Assembly (NCBI GenBank): GCA_023402845.1
Contig: JAEYFP010000039.1
Coordinates: 82,112-146,111, forward strand
Source of the DNA: Bacillota bacterium
GTDB taxonomy: Bacteria > Bacillota > Clostridia > Lachnospirales > Lachnospiraceae
Direction: 5' to 3'
Length of the DNA stretch: 64,000 nt
The position numbers were made by a program, and so were the translations under genes. Below, in pieces: positions 51,573 to 60,590 of the stretch. The notes under the pieces are model-generated. The model ran no database searches. It saw only the letters and a list, made by a program, of their open reading frames with translations, and was not told the DNA's origin. How positions within the stretch are numbered: the first letter of the stretch is position 1; the number at the start of each line of letters is the position of its first letter.

Positions 51573-53452
51573 TTTCGTTTCCTCCAGTTCAATAATAATG
51601 ATGAATTTACAATTACAATTACAGAGCCTGCATTATGTACCAAAGCTCCTATTACGGGGTTTAAGATACCTGGGATAGCTAAGGCGACAGCAAGGAAGTT
51701 AAGCCCCATTGAAAAAGCCAGATTATATTTGATAGTTGTCATCATTCGTTTGGAAAGTGCCACCAGGTGGGGGAATTCTTTTATTTCATCGTCCACAAGA
51801 GCAATGTCTGCGGCATCAACTGCAATATCACTTCCGATTCCGCCCATAGCGATGCCTACGTTTGCTTTTTTCAAGGCAGGTGCGTCATTTACACCGTCGC
51901 CGATCATACAAATGGTATCTTGATTTTCCTGATAGGCAGTAATCCATTTCAGCTTATCCTCTGGGAGGCAATTTGCGCGGACCTCATTAATAGAAAGTTC
52001 CTTTGCAATCGCTCCGGCAGAATTTTCATGATCCCCCGTAAGCAAAACAGAGCGTACGCCCAACTCCTGTAATTGCTTTATCATTTGGATACTTTCCGCC
52101 CGGATTGTATCAGATAGAACGACGAAGCCTGCAAGCACCATGCCGATTGCAATATAAATGACGGTATGACCCTGCAAAAAATGTTGTTCAGTTTGGTTCT
52201 CGATTTCATCAGGAAGCACAATGTGATTTCTGGAAAGCATCTTGGCATTGCCGGCAAAGATTTTTTTACTATTTACAACAACTGAAACACCCTCACCGGG
52301 TATCATTTGAAATTGCAGTACAGAGGGCAGTGCATCTCCGATTTCCTGCATATAGCAGGAGACAATTGCCTTACCAAGGGGATGTTCGGATAACTGCTCA
52401 GCAGCCGCAGCAAAAGTATATAATTCACTTTTTGAATAGGAAGGTACAATGGTTTTTACTTCTATTACCGTCGGCTTTCCATAAGTAAGGGTGCCTGTTT
52501 TATCAAATGCAATTTTAGAAACAGCAGCCAAGCGTTCCAAAGCGTCGCCCTCCTTGACAAGAAAGCCGTGTCTTGTGGCATTTCCGATTGCTGCCATAAT
52601 TGCCGTAGGTGTGGCAAGAACAAGGGCACAAGGACAAAATACAACAAGGATGGTAACTCCGCGGATGATTTCACCAGAAATCATCCAAGTAAGAGCGGCG
52701 GTGGTAAGCGCAATCAATACGATCCAGGTTGCCCACCTATCCGCAATCCCCACTATTTTGGCTTTCCCCGCATCTGCATCCTTAACAAGCTTGATCATAC
52801 GTTGAATGGAGCTGTTTTCACCAACCTTTGTAGCCTTCATTTCAAAAGCTCCGAATTGATTGACTGTTCCGCTAGATACCTCATCACCAGCCATTTTATC
52901 TACAGGCAGGGATTCGCCGGTCATAACGGCCTGATTCACAGAAGTTTGACCGGATACAATAATACCGTCTACCGGAATCGTCTCGCCGGGCAGTACACGA
53001 AGTAAATCCTCAATTTGCACTTGTTCTGCAGGTATGGTTTGTTCTGTTCCCCTCATTATGATTCTGGCTGTTTGGGGAGTAAGCTGTACAAGCCTCTCAA
53101 TTCCTGCTCTTGCTTTTGCAACTGTCAAATCCTCCAGTAATGCACCGAGCTGCATAATAAAAGCGATCTCACCGGCGGCGAAATTTTCCCCGATACAAAC
53201 GGAAGCAATCAACGCAATAGAAACAAGAACATCGGCTTTTATATCAAAGGCAGTGACAAGTCCGATAACGGCCTCCAAAATGATTGGAATTCCACATAAT
53301 ACTATGGCGATCCAGGCCGCATCAAACGGAAGCGGCAGCAAATCAAAAATACTGATAAGAAGGGCAAGGCCGGAACCGATGAGCAATGTAATTTCTTTTG
53401 TTGTACCTCCCAGTTCCATGAGTTCTTCTAATTTGTTAATCCATTTACGCAT
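51569..53452 (-). CDS. Heavy-metal P1B-type ATPase without N-terminal metal domain
   Basis: A 627-residue metal pump. Motifs: MTGESLPVD, CPC in VVFCPCALVLATPTA, DKTGTLTYGK, SEHPLGK and GDGVNDAP. The final helix reads HNAGSVIVIVNSSLLL, which is neither the Met-Ser-Ser form of Cu(I) pumps nor the Asp form of Zn/Cd pumps, so specificity is uncertain. There is no N-terminal metal-binding domain. ATG 53452 has GGAGG 6 bases upstream; ATG 53458 is too close. Its promoter carries two CsoR-type dyads, and the gene behind it encodes a CsoR-like repressor, suggesting copper or another soft metal. Confidence 0.93.
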   Translation of the reverse strand: MRKWINKLEELMELGGTTKEITLLIGSGLALLISIFDLLPLPFDAAWIAIVLCGIPIILEAVIGLVTAFDIKADVLVSIALIASVCIGENFAAGEIAFIMQLGALLEDLTVAKARAGIERLVQLTPQTARIIMRGTEQTIPAEQVQIEDLLRVLPGETIPVDGIIVSGQTSVNQAVMTGESLPVDKMAGDEVSSGTVNQFGAFEMKATKVGENSSIQRMIKLVKDADAGKAKIVGIADRWATWIVLIALTTAALTWMISGEIIRGVTILVVFCPCALVLATPTAIMAAIGNATRHGFLVKEGDALERLAAVSKIAFDKTGTLTYGKPTVIEVKTIVPSYSKSELYTFAAAAEQLSEHPLGKAIVSCYMQEIGDALPSVLQFQMIPGEGVSVVVNSKKIFAGNAKMLSRNHIVLPDEIENQTEQHFLQGHTVIYIAIGMVLAGFVVLSDTIRAESIQMIKQLQELGVRSVLLTGDHENSAGAIAKELSINEVRANCLPEDKLKWITAYQENQDTICMIGDGVNDAPALKKANVGIAMGGIGSDIAVDAADIALVDDEIKEFPHLVALSKRMMTTIKYNLAFSMGLNFLAVALAIPGILNPVIGALVHNAGSVIVIVNSSLLLNWRKRK

Positions 53453-53465
53453 AAACATCCTCCAT

Positions 53466-53516
53466 ATACCTATAGGGGTATAAGTAGATTATACATATAG
53501 GGGTATGGGCTGTCAA
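53466..53516 (-). promoter_or_regulatory. Promoter with two CsoR-type operators for metal ATPase
   Basis: On the minus strand TTGACA (53511-53516), 17-base spacer, TATAAT (53488-53493). Dyad-like ATACCCCTATATGTAT (53491-53506) fills the spacer and ATACCCCTATAGGTAT (53466-53481) lies 25 bases downstream of it, covering the expected start of transcription. Confidence 0.82.
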
Positions 53517-53524
53517 GAGAATAA

Positions 53525-53555
53525 AGAAAAAACAGTCATCTTAAAATGACTGTTT
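53525..53555 (-). terminator. Intrinsic terminator of CsoR-like gene
   Basis: On the minus strand AAACAGTCAT pairs with ATGACTGTTT (arms 53530-53539 and 53546-53555) around a 6-base loop and is followed by T bases (53530 downward). It stands between the CsoR-like gene and the ATPase promoter, so the two are separately transcribed. Confidence 0.85.
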
Positions 53556-53606
53556 GATATTTATTTTAAAAAGATATTTGTTTTATTAAAATTAGGATGT
53601 ATTAAT

Positions 53607-53882
53607 TTAGGTGATATTTGCAAAACGCTCAACGGCCTTGGTAAAGCTCTCAATTGTTTTATCGGCATCTCCGTGTTCGATTCCATCCCGCACACAATGC
53701 TTGATGTGTCCCTCTAATACAACCTGTCCGGCTTTGTGCAATGCGGATTTTGCCGCATTGATCTGAGAAAGGATATCCTCGCATGGAACATCTTCATCAA
53801 CCATTCTGTCAATTGCCTGTACCTGCCCGATTATTTTTCTCAATCTGCGGTGTAAATTATCTGAATCCATACATTGCTTCAT
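53607..53882 (-). CDS. CsoR-like metal-sensitive repressor
   Basis: A 91-residue CsoR/RcnR/FrmR-family protein. Cys34-His59-Cys63 has the same 25/4 spacing as CsoR, so a Cu(I)-type sensor is favoured over formaldehyde (FrmR) or nickel (RcnR) sensing. ATG 53882 has GGAG 9 bases upstream; in-frame ATGs further up lack a site. It is a divergent copy from the csoR at 48851. It has its own terminator and most likely represses the ATPase operon through the paired ATACCCC dyads. Confidence 0.92.
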   Translation of the reverse strand: MKQCMDSDNLHRRLRKIIGQVQAIDRMVDEDVPCEDILSQINAAKSALHKAGQVVLEGHIKHCVRDGIEHGDADKTIESFTKAVERFANIT

Positions 53883-54032
53883 ATTTATCATCTCCATGTT
53901 AATTCGGGGTATTTATTAATTTTATTCGTAAAAATATTTTTTGTCAAGGTGTGTTCCGCTTCTTGCCAGATGAGGATGAAACTATTAAAATAAGAAGAGC
54001 ATATTTTGTTATGGCGGGAGAGGGTGAGAGGA

Positions 54033-54713
54033 ATGAAGGAGAATTTCCTAAAAGCACTTCGCTGGTGTGTAGTCTGTATCGTCGTATTTTTAATCTCTAT
54101 TTTTATCCATGAAATAGGGCATGGATGGGCCAATTCTCTGAGAGGTGTTGCTTGCAGCACAGGATTCAATCGCGTCGGAGATAGTTACAAGTTTCCATCC
54201 GACTCGGATTTTAGGGAAGAATACAGCAAGGTTTCAGGCAGTCTGATTGATTTTGGTGTGCCGGCTACTTTAATTATGGCAATTGCGGCTACCGCACTAT
54301 TCTATAGAGCTTCGAATAAAAAAATAAAACGGGCGGCATTGCCTTTTGCGGTAACAAACAGCCTTCTGCGCCTGCTTCCCTGCCTGTGGGTTGTTTTGAC
54401 TCCGTTGTTGACCGGTGGTATCCATGTGGAGGACGAATATGAAACCGGCCTTATTCTGGCTGAAATGACAGAAAGAGCGTGGTTTACTTACGTTCCCGCA
54501 TCTTTTTCCATAGCCGTATCGGTGATTTGCATTTCTGCTGTCATTTCGAAGATAAAAGAGGAGACAAAGATAAGAAATATCTGCATCTGCGGGCTGCTGT
54601 CGATTTTTTCATTCGGCATCGCAATGTTGATCGCAAATGAGTTGGATCGTATATTCAGAATTAATTGGATGGTTGTTTCTTTAGAAGGTTTCATGAAAGG
54701 GGTATTCCTATGA
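54033..54713 (+). CDS. HEXXH membrane protein (M50-like)
   Basis: A 226-residue membrane protein. A HEIGH zinc motif lies at the end of the first hydrophobic segment (ISIFIHEIGHGWANSL, His26-Glu27-x-x-His30). About five further hydrophobic stretches follow, at ~72-92, ~104-130, ~148-172, ~182-200 and a less clear C-terminal one. The arrangement suggests an M50-like intramembrane metalloprotease, but I do not see the second conserved Asp motif clearly. The ATG at 54033 follows GAGAGG closely. It overlaps the thiamine pyrophosphokinase gene by 4 bases. Confidence 0.7.
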   Translation: MKENFLKALRWCVVCIVVFLISIFIHEIGHGWANSLRGVACSTGFNRVGDSYKFPSDSDFREEYSKVSGSLIDFGVPATLIMAIAATALFYRASNKKIKRAALPFAVTNSLLRLLPCLWVVLTPLLTGGIHVEDEYETGLILAEMTERAWFTYVPASFSIAVSVICISAVISKIKEETKIRNICICGLLSIFSFGIAMLIANELDRIFRINWMVVSLEGFMKGVFL

Positions 54714-55354
54714 GTAATGAGTCAATCTGTTTTCTATTCGGCGCAGGGGAGGCCTATGGACAGCCGAAGGCTCCGTCGCCCGGTGACTTTGTGATTGCTG
54801 CGGACGGAGGCTTGACGTATGCGTTAGGCTGCGGCTTCACTCCGGATCTTGTCGTGGGCGACTTTGACTCGCTTAAGGAACCTCCTGATAATGGTCTGAA
54901 CACCATACGGCTGCCGAAAGAAAAGGATGATACGGATATGGCGGCTGCTTTGCATGAAGGATGGCAGCGCGGATTTCGTATTTTCCACATCTATGGCGGC
55001 ACGGGAGGCCGCCTGGATCATACGCTTGCCAATATGCAATGCGTGGCGGAGATCGCCGGCCGCGGCGGCCGGGGATATTTGTTTGACAGGGATACTGTGA
55101 TTACCGCCATTTGGAACTGCACCATTCGGTTTTCGGCAGATGCCAGAGGGACGATCTCTGTTTTTTCCCACTCAGAGACTGCTTTTGGTGTAAATGAGAG
55201 GGGATTGAAATACAGTTTGGTTGATGCAACGCTATACAATATTCGTCCGCTCGGCATCAGCAATGAGTTTACAGGGGAACCAAGCAGTATCTCAGTGCGA
55301 GAGGGAACATTAGTGATTATTTATCCGCAGAATACACAGGAGATTACAACCTGA
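54710..55354 (+). CDS. Thiamine pyrophosphokinase
   Basis: A 214-residue enzyme converting thiamine to thiamine diphosphate with ATP. Visible landmarks are VIAADGGLTYALGCGFTPDL (~residues 28-47), VGDFDSLK, LPKEKDDTDMAAAL with the metal-binding acidic residues, and IYGGTGGRLDHTLANM. The ATG overlaps the preceding stop by 4 bases (ATGA) with AAAGGGG upstream. Thiamine diphosphate is the cofactor of the split transketolase at 15904-17666, but no regulatory link is visible. It ends 4 bases before a convergent permease gene. Confidence 0.92.
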   Translation: MSNESICFLFGAGEAYGQPKAPSPGDFVIAADGGLTYALGCGFTPDLVVGDFDSLKEPPDNGLNTIRLPKEKDDTDMAAALHEGWQRGFRIFHIYGGTGGRLDHTLANMQCVAEIAGRGGRGYLFDRDTVITAIWNCTIRFSADARGTISVFSHSETAFGVNERGLKYSLVDATLYNIRPLGISNEFTGEPSSISVREGTLVIIYPQNTQEITT

Positions 55355-55358
55355 TGTG

Positions 55359-56075
55359 TTATTCCTTTGATTTCTTTGATAACGCATAACCGCAGGCTAT
55401 GATTGCGGCAAAAAACATCACAAGCAGCGGTATGAATAAGCTGGGCTTAAAGGTTTCACTTGTCATCGTCAAATTTCCCCATGCGGCAGGGAATATTTTT
55501 CCGAGGGAACTAAGCGATTGCGGCAGCAGATTCACAGGAAACATAATTCCGGACAGCATCATGGACGGAAGAAATACAATCTGGGAAATCATAGTAAGCT
55601 TGGCCTGGTTTTTCATGGACAGTCCAAGGACGCTTCCGATACTTAAGGATACTGCAATGAAAACAGCAAGTGAGCCAAAATACAATGGAAGATTTGGCGG
55701 GAGCACTGCATCAAAAGCGACGGGGGCGACGATACAGATGATCGCACACATCATTAACAGGTGGATAAACGCCGAAAAAAACATAGATATCAGACCGAGA
55801 TACAATGGCACACCATTGGCTTTGTATACGTTCTTTATGTCACTTGCATAAATCTCTACTAGAGAAGGAGGAAGTCCGATCAATGCACCCATGGATACCC
55901 CCATTACAGTCATGGATTGTATGAGTGTGTATTTTGATTCCGGATTTACGGAAGTGAAAATTCCTCCCATGATGGCAAAAAATAAAAGCGGAACCGCATA
56001 GCAGGTAATGAGCAGCGATTTGCTGCGGATATCCAGTTTCCATTGCAATGCTGCTCCATATAAAAACGCGCTCAT
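55359..56075 (-). CDS. ABC-2 type transporter permease
   Basis: A 238-residue membrane protein with six hydrophobic helices of the ABC-2 fold (LPSMMLSGIMFPVNLLPQ near helix 5 is typical). It overlaps the ATPase gene by 4 bases. The pair is an exporter of unknown substrate, perhaps an antimicrobial peptide or lipid, controlled by the MerR regulator that begins the operon. Confidence 0.9.
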   Translation of the reverse strand: MSAFLYGAALQWKLDIRSKSLLITCYAVPLLFFAIMGGIFTSVNPESKYTLIQSMTVMGVSMGALIGLPPSLVEIYASDIKNVYKANGVPLYLGLISMFFSAFIHLLMMCAIICIVAPVAFDAVLPPNLPLYFGSLAVFIAVSLSIGSVLGLSMKNQAKLTMISQIVFLPSMMLSGIMFPVNLLPQSLSSLGKIFPAAWGNLTMTSETFKPSLFIPLLVMFFAAIIACGYALSKKSKE

Positions 56076-56887
56076 CTATCATTCCCCCTTGCTATTTCGA
56101 TAAAATGCTGTTCCAGTGTTCCACGGTCGATCTTAATGTCAAGCACGGTGATCCCATGCTGTTTATAATTTTCAAGCAAAGTCAGCAGGGTGTCTCCTAT
56201 GCTGTCAGATTCATAGCGTTCTTCCCCCTGCACGGTCTTAATATGAAGGATATAGCGCCTGCCGATTTTCTCGGTTAGTTCGTCAACAGTACCTAAAAAC
56301 ACAATATTGCCCTTATTCAAAATTGCGAGGCGGTCACACAGGCTTTCGACTTCCGCCATATCATGGCTGGCTAAAAGGATGGTTTTCCCTTGGGCCTTCA
56401 GCTTGCGAATCTGGTCATGAAGTGAAATTCTGCCTTCTACATCAAGTCCGGCAGTTGGCTCGTCAAGAAATACGATATCCGGGTCGCTGATTAAGGCAAG
56501 GGCAAGATGTAGACGGCGCTTTTGTCCGGTTGACAGTTCCTTATACTGCTTTTTTGTCAGCTCATTAATCCCAAGAGCGTCAAGCATGGGGTTGTTTATG
56601 TTGGCTTTGTTCCATTTTGCGAATAATCGCACAGCCTCCATCGGTTTGATGTGGGACGGGAGAGAAGCTGACTGCAGTTGAATCCCCACCCTGCCGTTTA
56701 CTGTGATGCTGCCGCTGTCATATGTTCGCAGGCCCTCAATGCATTCAAGGGCGGTGGTTTTGCCTGCACCGTTCACACCGAGTAAGGCAAAAATTTCACC
56801 TTGCATCACTTGGAAATGCAGGCCCTTGAGTACCGTATGTTCCCCATAGCTTTTCTTTAGTCCCGTAATTTGTATGGCAGTGCTCAT
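56072..56887 (-). CDS. ABC transporter ATP-binding protein
   Basis: A 271-residue ATPase of the drug/bacteriocin-export group. Walker A GVNGAGKTTAL (~residues 37-47), signature LSTGQKRRLHLALAL, Walker B IVFLDEPTAGLD and the H-loop ASHDMAE are intact. It overlaps the MerR gene upstream and the permease gene downstream by 4 bases each, so the three are translationally coupled. Confidence 0.93.
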   Translation of the reverse strand: MSTAIQITGLKKSYGEHTVLKGLHFQVMQGEIFALLGVNGAGKTTALECIEGLRTYDSGSITVNGRVGIQLQSASLPSHIKPMEAVRLFAKWNKANINNPMLDALGINELTKKQYKELSTGQKRRLHLALALISDPDIVFLDEPTAGLDVEGRISLHDQIRKLKAQGKTILLASHDMAEVESLCDRLAILNKGNIVFLGTVDELTEKIGRRYILHIKTVQGEERYESDSIGDTLLTLLENYKQHGITVLDIKIDRGTLEQHFIEIARGNDR

Positions 56888-57684
56888 TCTGTCACCTCCT
56901 CTAACGTATGATAACCCAATGCCGTAAAATAGGCTTCTAGAGCAGGTTCCATAAAGGCGTGCGCAATCGCCTGCTTTTGAGCGCGTTCCTCGTCCGGATC
57001 ATTGAAATTTTCAGTTTCCATCAGCTTAGATACGATACTGAAATCCCCGCCTGTAAATTCTGTAATCATATCCCAAAATTCTTTAGCAAAGTGTTGTCCC
57101 CTTTCGCTTTCAGGCGGTACGCCCTCTTCGTGAAGCCGTATTGCTTCCGCTTGCAGGTGTGTATAACTTTCAATAATTTTAAGGCTGCTTTCCTTATCAA
57201 AACGATTTCTGAAATTCGCAAGGGTATTGTCATCGAAATGCTTGATCAGCCAGTAGAACTCGTTTTGCATTTGCAGGTTTGTAATAATATCGGCGTATTT
57301 CTTGAAGTCCACCGATTGCATTTGCACAACCTCCTCCTGCAGGGTTTCTATCTCCCGCAGTGATTTTGACAGGGCAGCCACCTGTTCCCGTATGGTCGCA
57401 GCCTGCTGCGCAAGCGCGTTTGCAACGTCGGCAGGGGTTTCAAGATCTATCAGCTGATTTTTGATCGTATCCAATGAAAAACCAAGATGTTTCAGCGAAA
57501 GAATTTGATAAAGCTTGATTACATCCTTGTCGGTATAGAGCCGGCGGCCGCCTTCACTTTCTGACGACGGCGAGAGCAGGCCTTCTCTGTCATAGTATTG
57601 CAAAGTGCGGACGGTAACGTTCATTTTTTTTGCGGCTTCACCTACCGTCATATATCCGTTTGGTATTGCTTTATTTTTTTCCAT
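56884..57684 (-). CDS. MerR family regulator with TipAS-like ligand domain
   Basis: A 266-residue regulator. Residues ~10-80 form the MerR winged helix (GEAAKKMNVTVRTLQYYDRE), ~85-135 a coiled-coil dimer helix, and ~140-255 a TipAS-like helical domain that in TipA binds thiopeptide antibiotics. It precedes the ABC pair with 4-base overlaps and probably activates it when a drug binds. Its own promoter has the 19-base spacer typical of MerR control. GAAGGAGG lies upstream of the ATG. Confidence 0.92.
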   Translation of the reverse strand: MEKNKAIPNGYMTVGEAAKKMNVTVRTLQYYDREGLLSPSSESEGGRRLYTDKDVIKLYQILSLKHLGFSLDTIKNQLIDLETPADVANALAQQAATIREQVAALSKSLREIETLQEEVVQMQSVDFKKYADIITNLQMQNEFYWLIKHFDDNTLANFRNRFDKESSLKIIESYTHLQAEAIRLHEEGVPPESERGQHFAKEFWDMITEFTGGDFSIVSKLMETENFNDPDEERAQKQAIAHAFMEPALEAYFTALGYHTLEEVTE

Positions 57685-57704
57685 GTTCCTGACCTCCTTC
57701 TGAT

Positions 57705-57735
57705 AGTATAACTCATTACGTTACGTCATAAGCAA
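57705..57735 (-). promoter_or_regulatory. MerR-type promoter with 19-bp spacer and dyad
   Basis: On the minus strand TTGCTT (57730-57735), 19-base spacer, TATACT (57705-57710). The spacer contains an imperfect dyad ATGACGT-A-ACGTAAT. Long spacers with a central dyad are the known target of MerR activators. Confidence 0.7.
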
Positions 57736-57760
57736 GAGGTTTTCTCTAAATATTCTGTTT

Positions 57761-59485
57761 CTATTCGGTTATGGTAGATTGCGTACGATCTTCCTTTTGA
57801 ATGATGCGCCGGATACCAAAAGAAAAGCTGGCCAGAACGCATCGGTAAATGATTGTTATGACAGCAAAAGAGAGGAGGATGACAGAAAGATTTGTTCCGA
57901 AGGGCATATCATCCTTTGTTGTTATGGAAAGGGAACGCTGAATTGCCCGTGCTGTAAAAATACTCGGCAGCAGTGTTACCATAAAGGTAAACCATAGAAT
58001 CGGAAGATAAATATCGATCAGCATTTTACGAATTTGTTTCATTTGATAGCCGATTTTATGAAGGATCAGAATATCTCGCGTGTTATCCTGAAAATTCAAA
58101 TATAGAGCAAGAAATAGTAAGATGCTTCCAACGAGAATACCGGTCACCTGATTAATAACGGCGCTGGTTTTATTGGATGCAGCACTGTTGTTCAAATTCT
58201 CAATGCGCTGCGCTCTGGTAATAACCTCTGCTTCCTCAGGCAGACTGTCGGGCATTGCTGAATAAAGTTCTCCGGTATAGGAGCCCTCAGGCAGCCTCAT
58301 CATTTGCGCCATCTGTTCTGTGTTTATGTAGATCGTGCCCGATTTTGCATTTGCCGCAGCAGCACGCACGCAAAGCCGGACATCCGCGCTGCCGATCGTC
58401 ACCGTTATTGTGCCGCCAAGCTGAAGCCCATAGGTCTCGATCAGACCGGGACCGACAACCGCTTCTCCGTTTTTTGGTAAAACCACAGGATCACCGCTGC
58501 TGTTTTGCAATTCGAAAACAGAGCCTTGCGTATAAAGCGCGGTCACATTCTGTTCCACGCGGTGAGAATCAAATGCGACTGTTCCCGCCGTTTCCAAATA
58601 AGGAATGGATTTTTGTACGTTCGATGCATTGAAACGCGCCGTCGGGTAGTGTATGTCACATTCGTAATTGTGGCCGATCGTCTGTGAGTCAAAGACCTTC
58701 TGGCTGCTGATATTAAGGGAACGTCCCAAGATAGCAAATATGGAAAAAGACATCACTGCAATTAGAATCAGCAGTATTGCGACAGGCTTTCGCAGAGAGA
58801 TCCTTAGCGCAAACTTGTTTGTTCCGGGAATCAAATTTGCTATCTTATCCGATATGTATGGCGTGCCGGAATCAGCCGCTTGATAATTACCGGCAAGCAG
58901 CGTTCCGGTTTCCTTGCCGGAAATGAAGAAATACGTGAAAAAGGCTGCGGCTGAAAAAACAAGCGTTGACAGTCCAAGTCCTACAAATACGGTCAAGGGG
59001 CTTACGTTTTTCACAAGTCCGCTGACAGAATAGGTCTGCATATTTGCTTCAATCAAAACAGTTGATAAATAATAACCGCCTATCATGCCAGTAAGAGTTC
59101 CCAGCATAGAAAGTGCGGTGATAAACAAAGTGAATACCCATTGCAGGGAATCATTTTGAAATCCCAAGGATTTCAGGCAGCCGATCATGGTTCTATTTGT
59201 TCTGAAAAAACGATAGAAGAACATTAGGATGACGAAGACTGTCAGGCCGCCTGATGCGAGAAAAAAGAGATAGGCCAGTGAGGCGTTGGAGTTCAGCGCA
59301 TTTTTATAAAGCTGCTGATTTTTGTTTAAATCATCGAGACTATTTAGCACTGCCATATTTCCATCGATTGAAAACCTTACAAAAAAGAAGGAGAGAGAGG
59401 TGAGCCCCATAAGCAACAGCAGTAAAAAAATAAAAATTTTATTATGAAAAAGCTCTATTGTAATCTGTTTCACCGCAAATTTCAT
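57761..59485 (-). CDS. FtsX-like ABC transporter permease
   Basis: A 574-residue membrane protein with four main hydrophobic clusters: ~14-34, then a group at ~65-200 that forms the first FtsX domain, a single helix near ~235-255, a soluble extracellular region (~260-440), and a second FtsX-like group (~445-560). It starts 3 bases after the ATPase stop, with GGGGG 5 bases upstream. Such large permeases pair with a MacB/LolD-type ATPase and handle antimicrobial peptides or cell-envelope lipids. A LytTR regulator heads the same operon. Confidence 0.88.
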   Translation of the reverse strand: MKFAVKQITIELFHNKIFIFLLLLLMGLTSLSFFFVRFSIDGNMAVLNSLDDLNKNQQLYKNALNSNASLAYLFFLASGGLTVFVILMFFYRFFRTNRTMIGCLKSLGFQNDSLQWVFTLFITALSMLGTLTGMIGGYYLSTVLIEANMQTYSVSGLVKNVSPLTVFVGLGLSTLVFSAAAFFTYFFISGKETGTLLAGNYQAADSGTPYISDKIANLIPGTNKFALRISLRKPVAILLILIAVMSFSIFAILGRSLNISSQKVFDSQTIGHNYECDIHYPTARFNASNVQKSIPYLETAGTVAFDSHRVEQNVTALYTQGSVFELQNSSGDPVVLPKNGEAVVGPGLIETYGLQLGGTITVTIGSADVRLCVRAAAANAKSGTIYINTEQMAQMMRLPEGSYTGELYSAMPDSLPEEAEVITRAQRIENLNNSAASNKTSAVINQVTGILVGSILLFLALYLNFQDNTRDILILHKIGYQMKQIRKMLIDIYLPILWFTFMVTLLPSIFTARAIQRSLSITTKDDMPFGTNLSVILLSFAVITIIYRCVLASFSFGIRRIIQKEDRTQSTITE

Positions 59486-59488
59486 TCG

Positions 59489-60184
59489 TTACCCCCAAAC
59501 CATTCTGTCTGCTGTAATTGGATGAATATTTACCATATCCTTTGAAAGAGTACCGTTTTTCATAGTTAACACCCTGTCTGCGGTTTCTGCGATCTGTTGG
59601 TTGTGAGTCGTAAAAAGAATCGTAATGCCGAATAAGGCTTTTAATTCATGCAGCAGGGTTACGACCAGCTTGCTGTTGGCTTCGTCTAAGGAGCCGGTGG
59701 CTTCATCACAAAAAAGCAGATCAGGACTTTTAATCACTGCACGCGCAATTGCGACACGCTGCTTTTGTCCGCCCGACAGCTGAGAAGGGAATTTTTTCAG
59801 AAGGTGATCGATTTCAAGGATATGTGTTAAGCGTTCGAAGGACAGCGGAGTTTTGCTGGGACTGATGCCGATCTTGATGTTTTCCCTGGCTGTCAGATTA
59901 TTTAATAACAGATAGTTTTGAAATACATGGCCGACTTCACAGCGCTTCCAATCGGCCAGCCTTTTTTCTGAAAAAGAGGTGATTGCTTCGCCTTTATACA
60001 TGACTGTTCCGCCTGTCGGACGCAGCAATCCTGAAAGAATATTTAATAAGGTGGATTTTCCGCAGCCACTGTGGCCAAGTATGGCGGTAAACGTATTTTC
60101 TGAAATCGCAAGGCTGATTCCATTCAGTACCTGTTCCTGTCCGTAATCCTTTGTAATATCAGTCGTGTTTAAGATCTGCTTCAA
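59489..60184 (-). CDS. ABC transporter ATP-binding protein (MacB/LolD type)
   Basis: A 231-residue ATPase. Walker A GHSGCGKSTLL (~residues 35-45), signature LSGGQKQRVAIARAVI, Walker B LLFCDEATGSLD and H-loop FTTHNQQ are all present. The TTG at 60184 is taken as start since GAAGGA lies 7 bases upstream and earlier in-frame codons have no site; it overlaps the DUF3021 gene by 26 bases. It forms an exporter-like or sensor-like complex with the following FtsX permease. Confidence 0.9.
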   Translation of the reverse strand: MKQILNTTDITKDYGQEQVLNGISLAISENTFTAILGHSGCGKSTLLNILSGLLRPTGGTVMYKGEAITSFSEKRLADWKRCEVGHVFQNYLLLNNLTARENIKIGISPSKTPLSFERLTHILEIDHLLKKFPSQLSGGQKQRVAIARAVIKSPDLLFCDEATGSLDEANSKLVVTLLHELKALFGITILFTTHNQQIAETADRVLTMKNGTLSKDMVNIHPITADRMVWG

Positions 60185-60590
60185 TTTCCTGTCCTTCTTT
60201 CCTATTGTTTCGTATTTGCAGCAAATGGTTAATTTCATCTATTTCCTTATTTGCTCTGAAAATTTTTATTGAAACGCTGAAAAAGTATACGATGACAGAT
60301 ATGATAATCAGAATCCAGAAAGGAAAGTCTGCATACCAGTCAAAAGCAGCCCCAAACAACAGAACGGCGAAAGTAATAAAACCGATATCGAGTATTGTTT
60401 CAATAAGGATGGAATTACTTTCCATCCGGCTGATCACGAAAAGTCCGGCATGGATGACGATATTTACGCCGAGCGTCTGAAAGATGGAGCTGAAAAACAG
60501 AGCGCATCCGCCCATAACCGTTCCGATTGCAGTTAAAAGGAGGATGGAGACCCCTGTCGTAGCCATAATATTCGAAATAATTTTTTTCAT
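60159..60590 (-). CDS. DUF3021-type membrane protein
   Basis: A 143-residue protein with four hydrophobic segments (~10-32, ~42-58, ~67-85, ~94-112) and a charged C-terminal tail. Its shape and its place directly after a LytTR-domain gene match the DUF3021 family, which almost always accompanies a LytTR regulator. ATG 60590 (after GGAGG) overlaps the LytTR stop by 4 bases. It may act as a membrane partner that restrains the regulator, as inferred for related pairs. Confidence 0.78.
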   Translation of the reverse strand: MKKIISNIMATTGVSILLLTAIGTVMGGCALFFSSIFQTLGVNIVIHAGLFVISRMESNSILIETILDIGFITFAVLLFGAAFDWYADFPFWILIIISVIVYFFSVSIKIFRANKEIDEINHLLQIRNNRKEGQEIEADLKHD

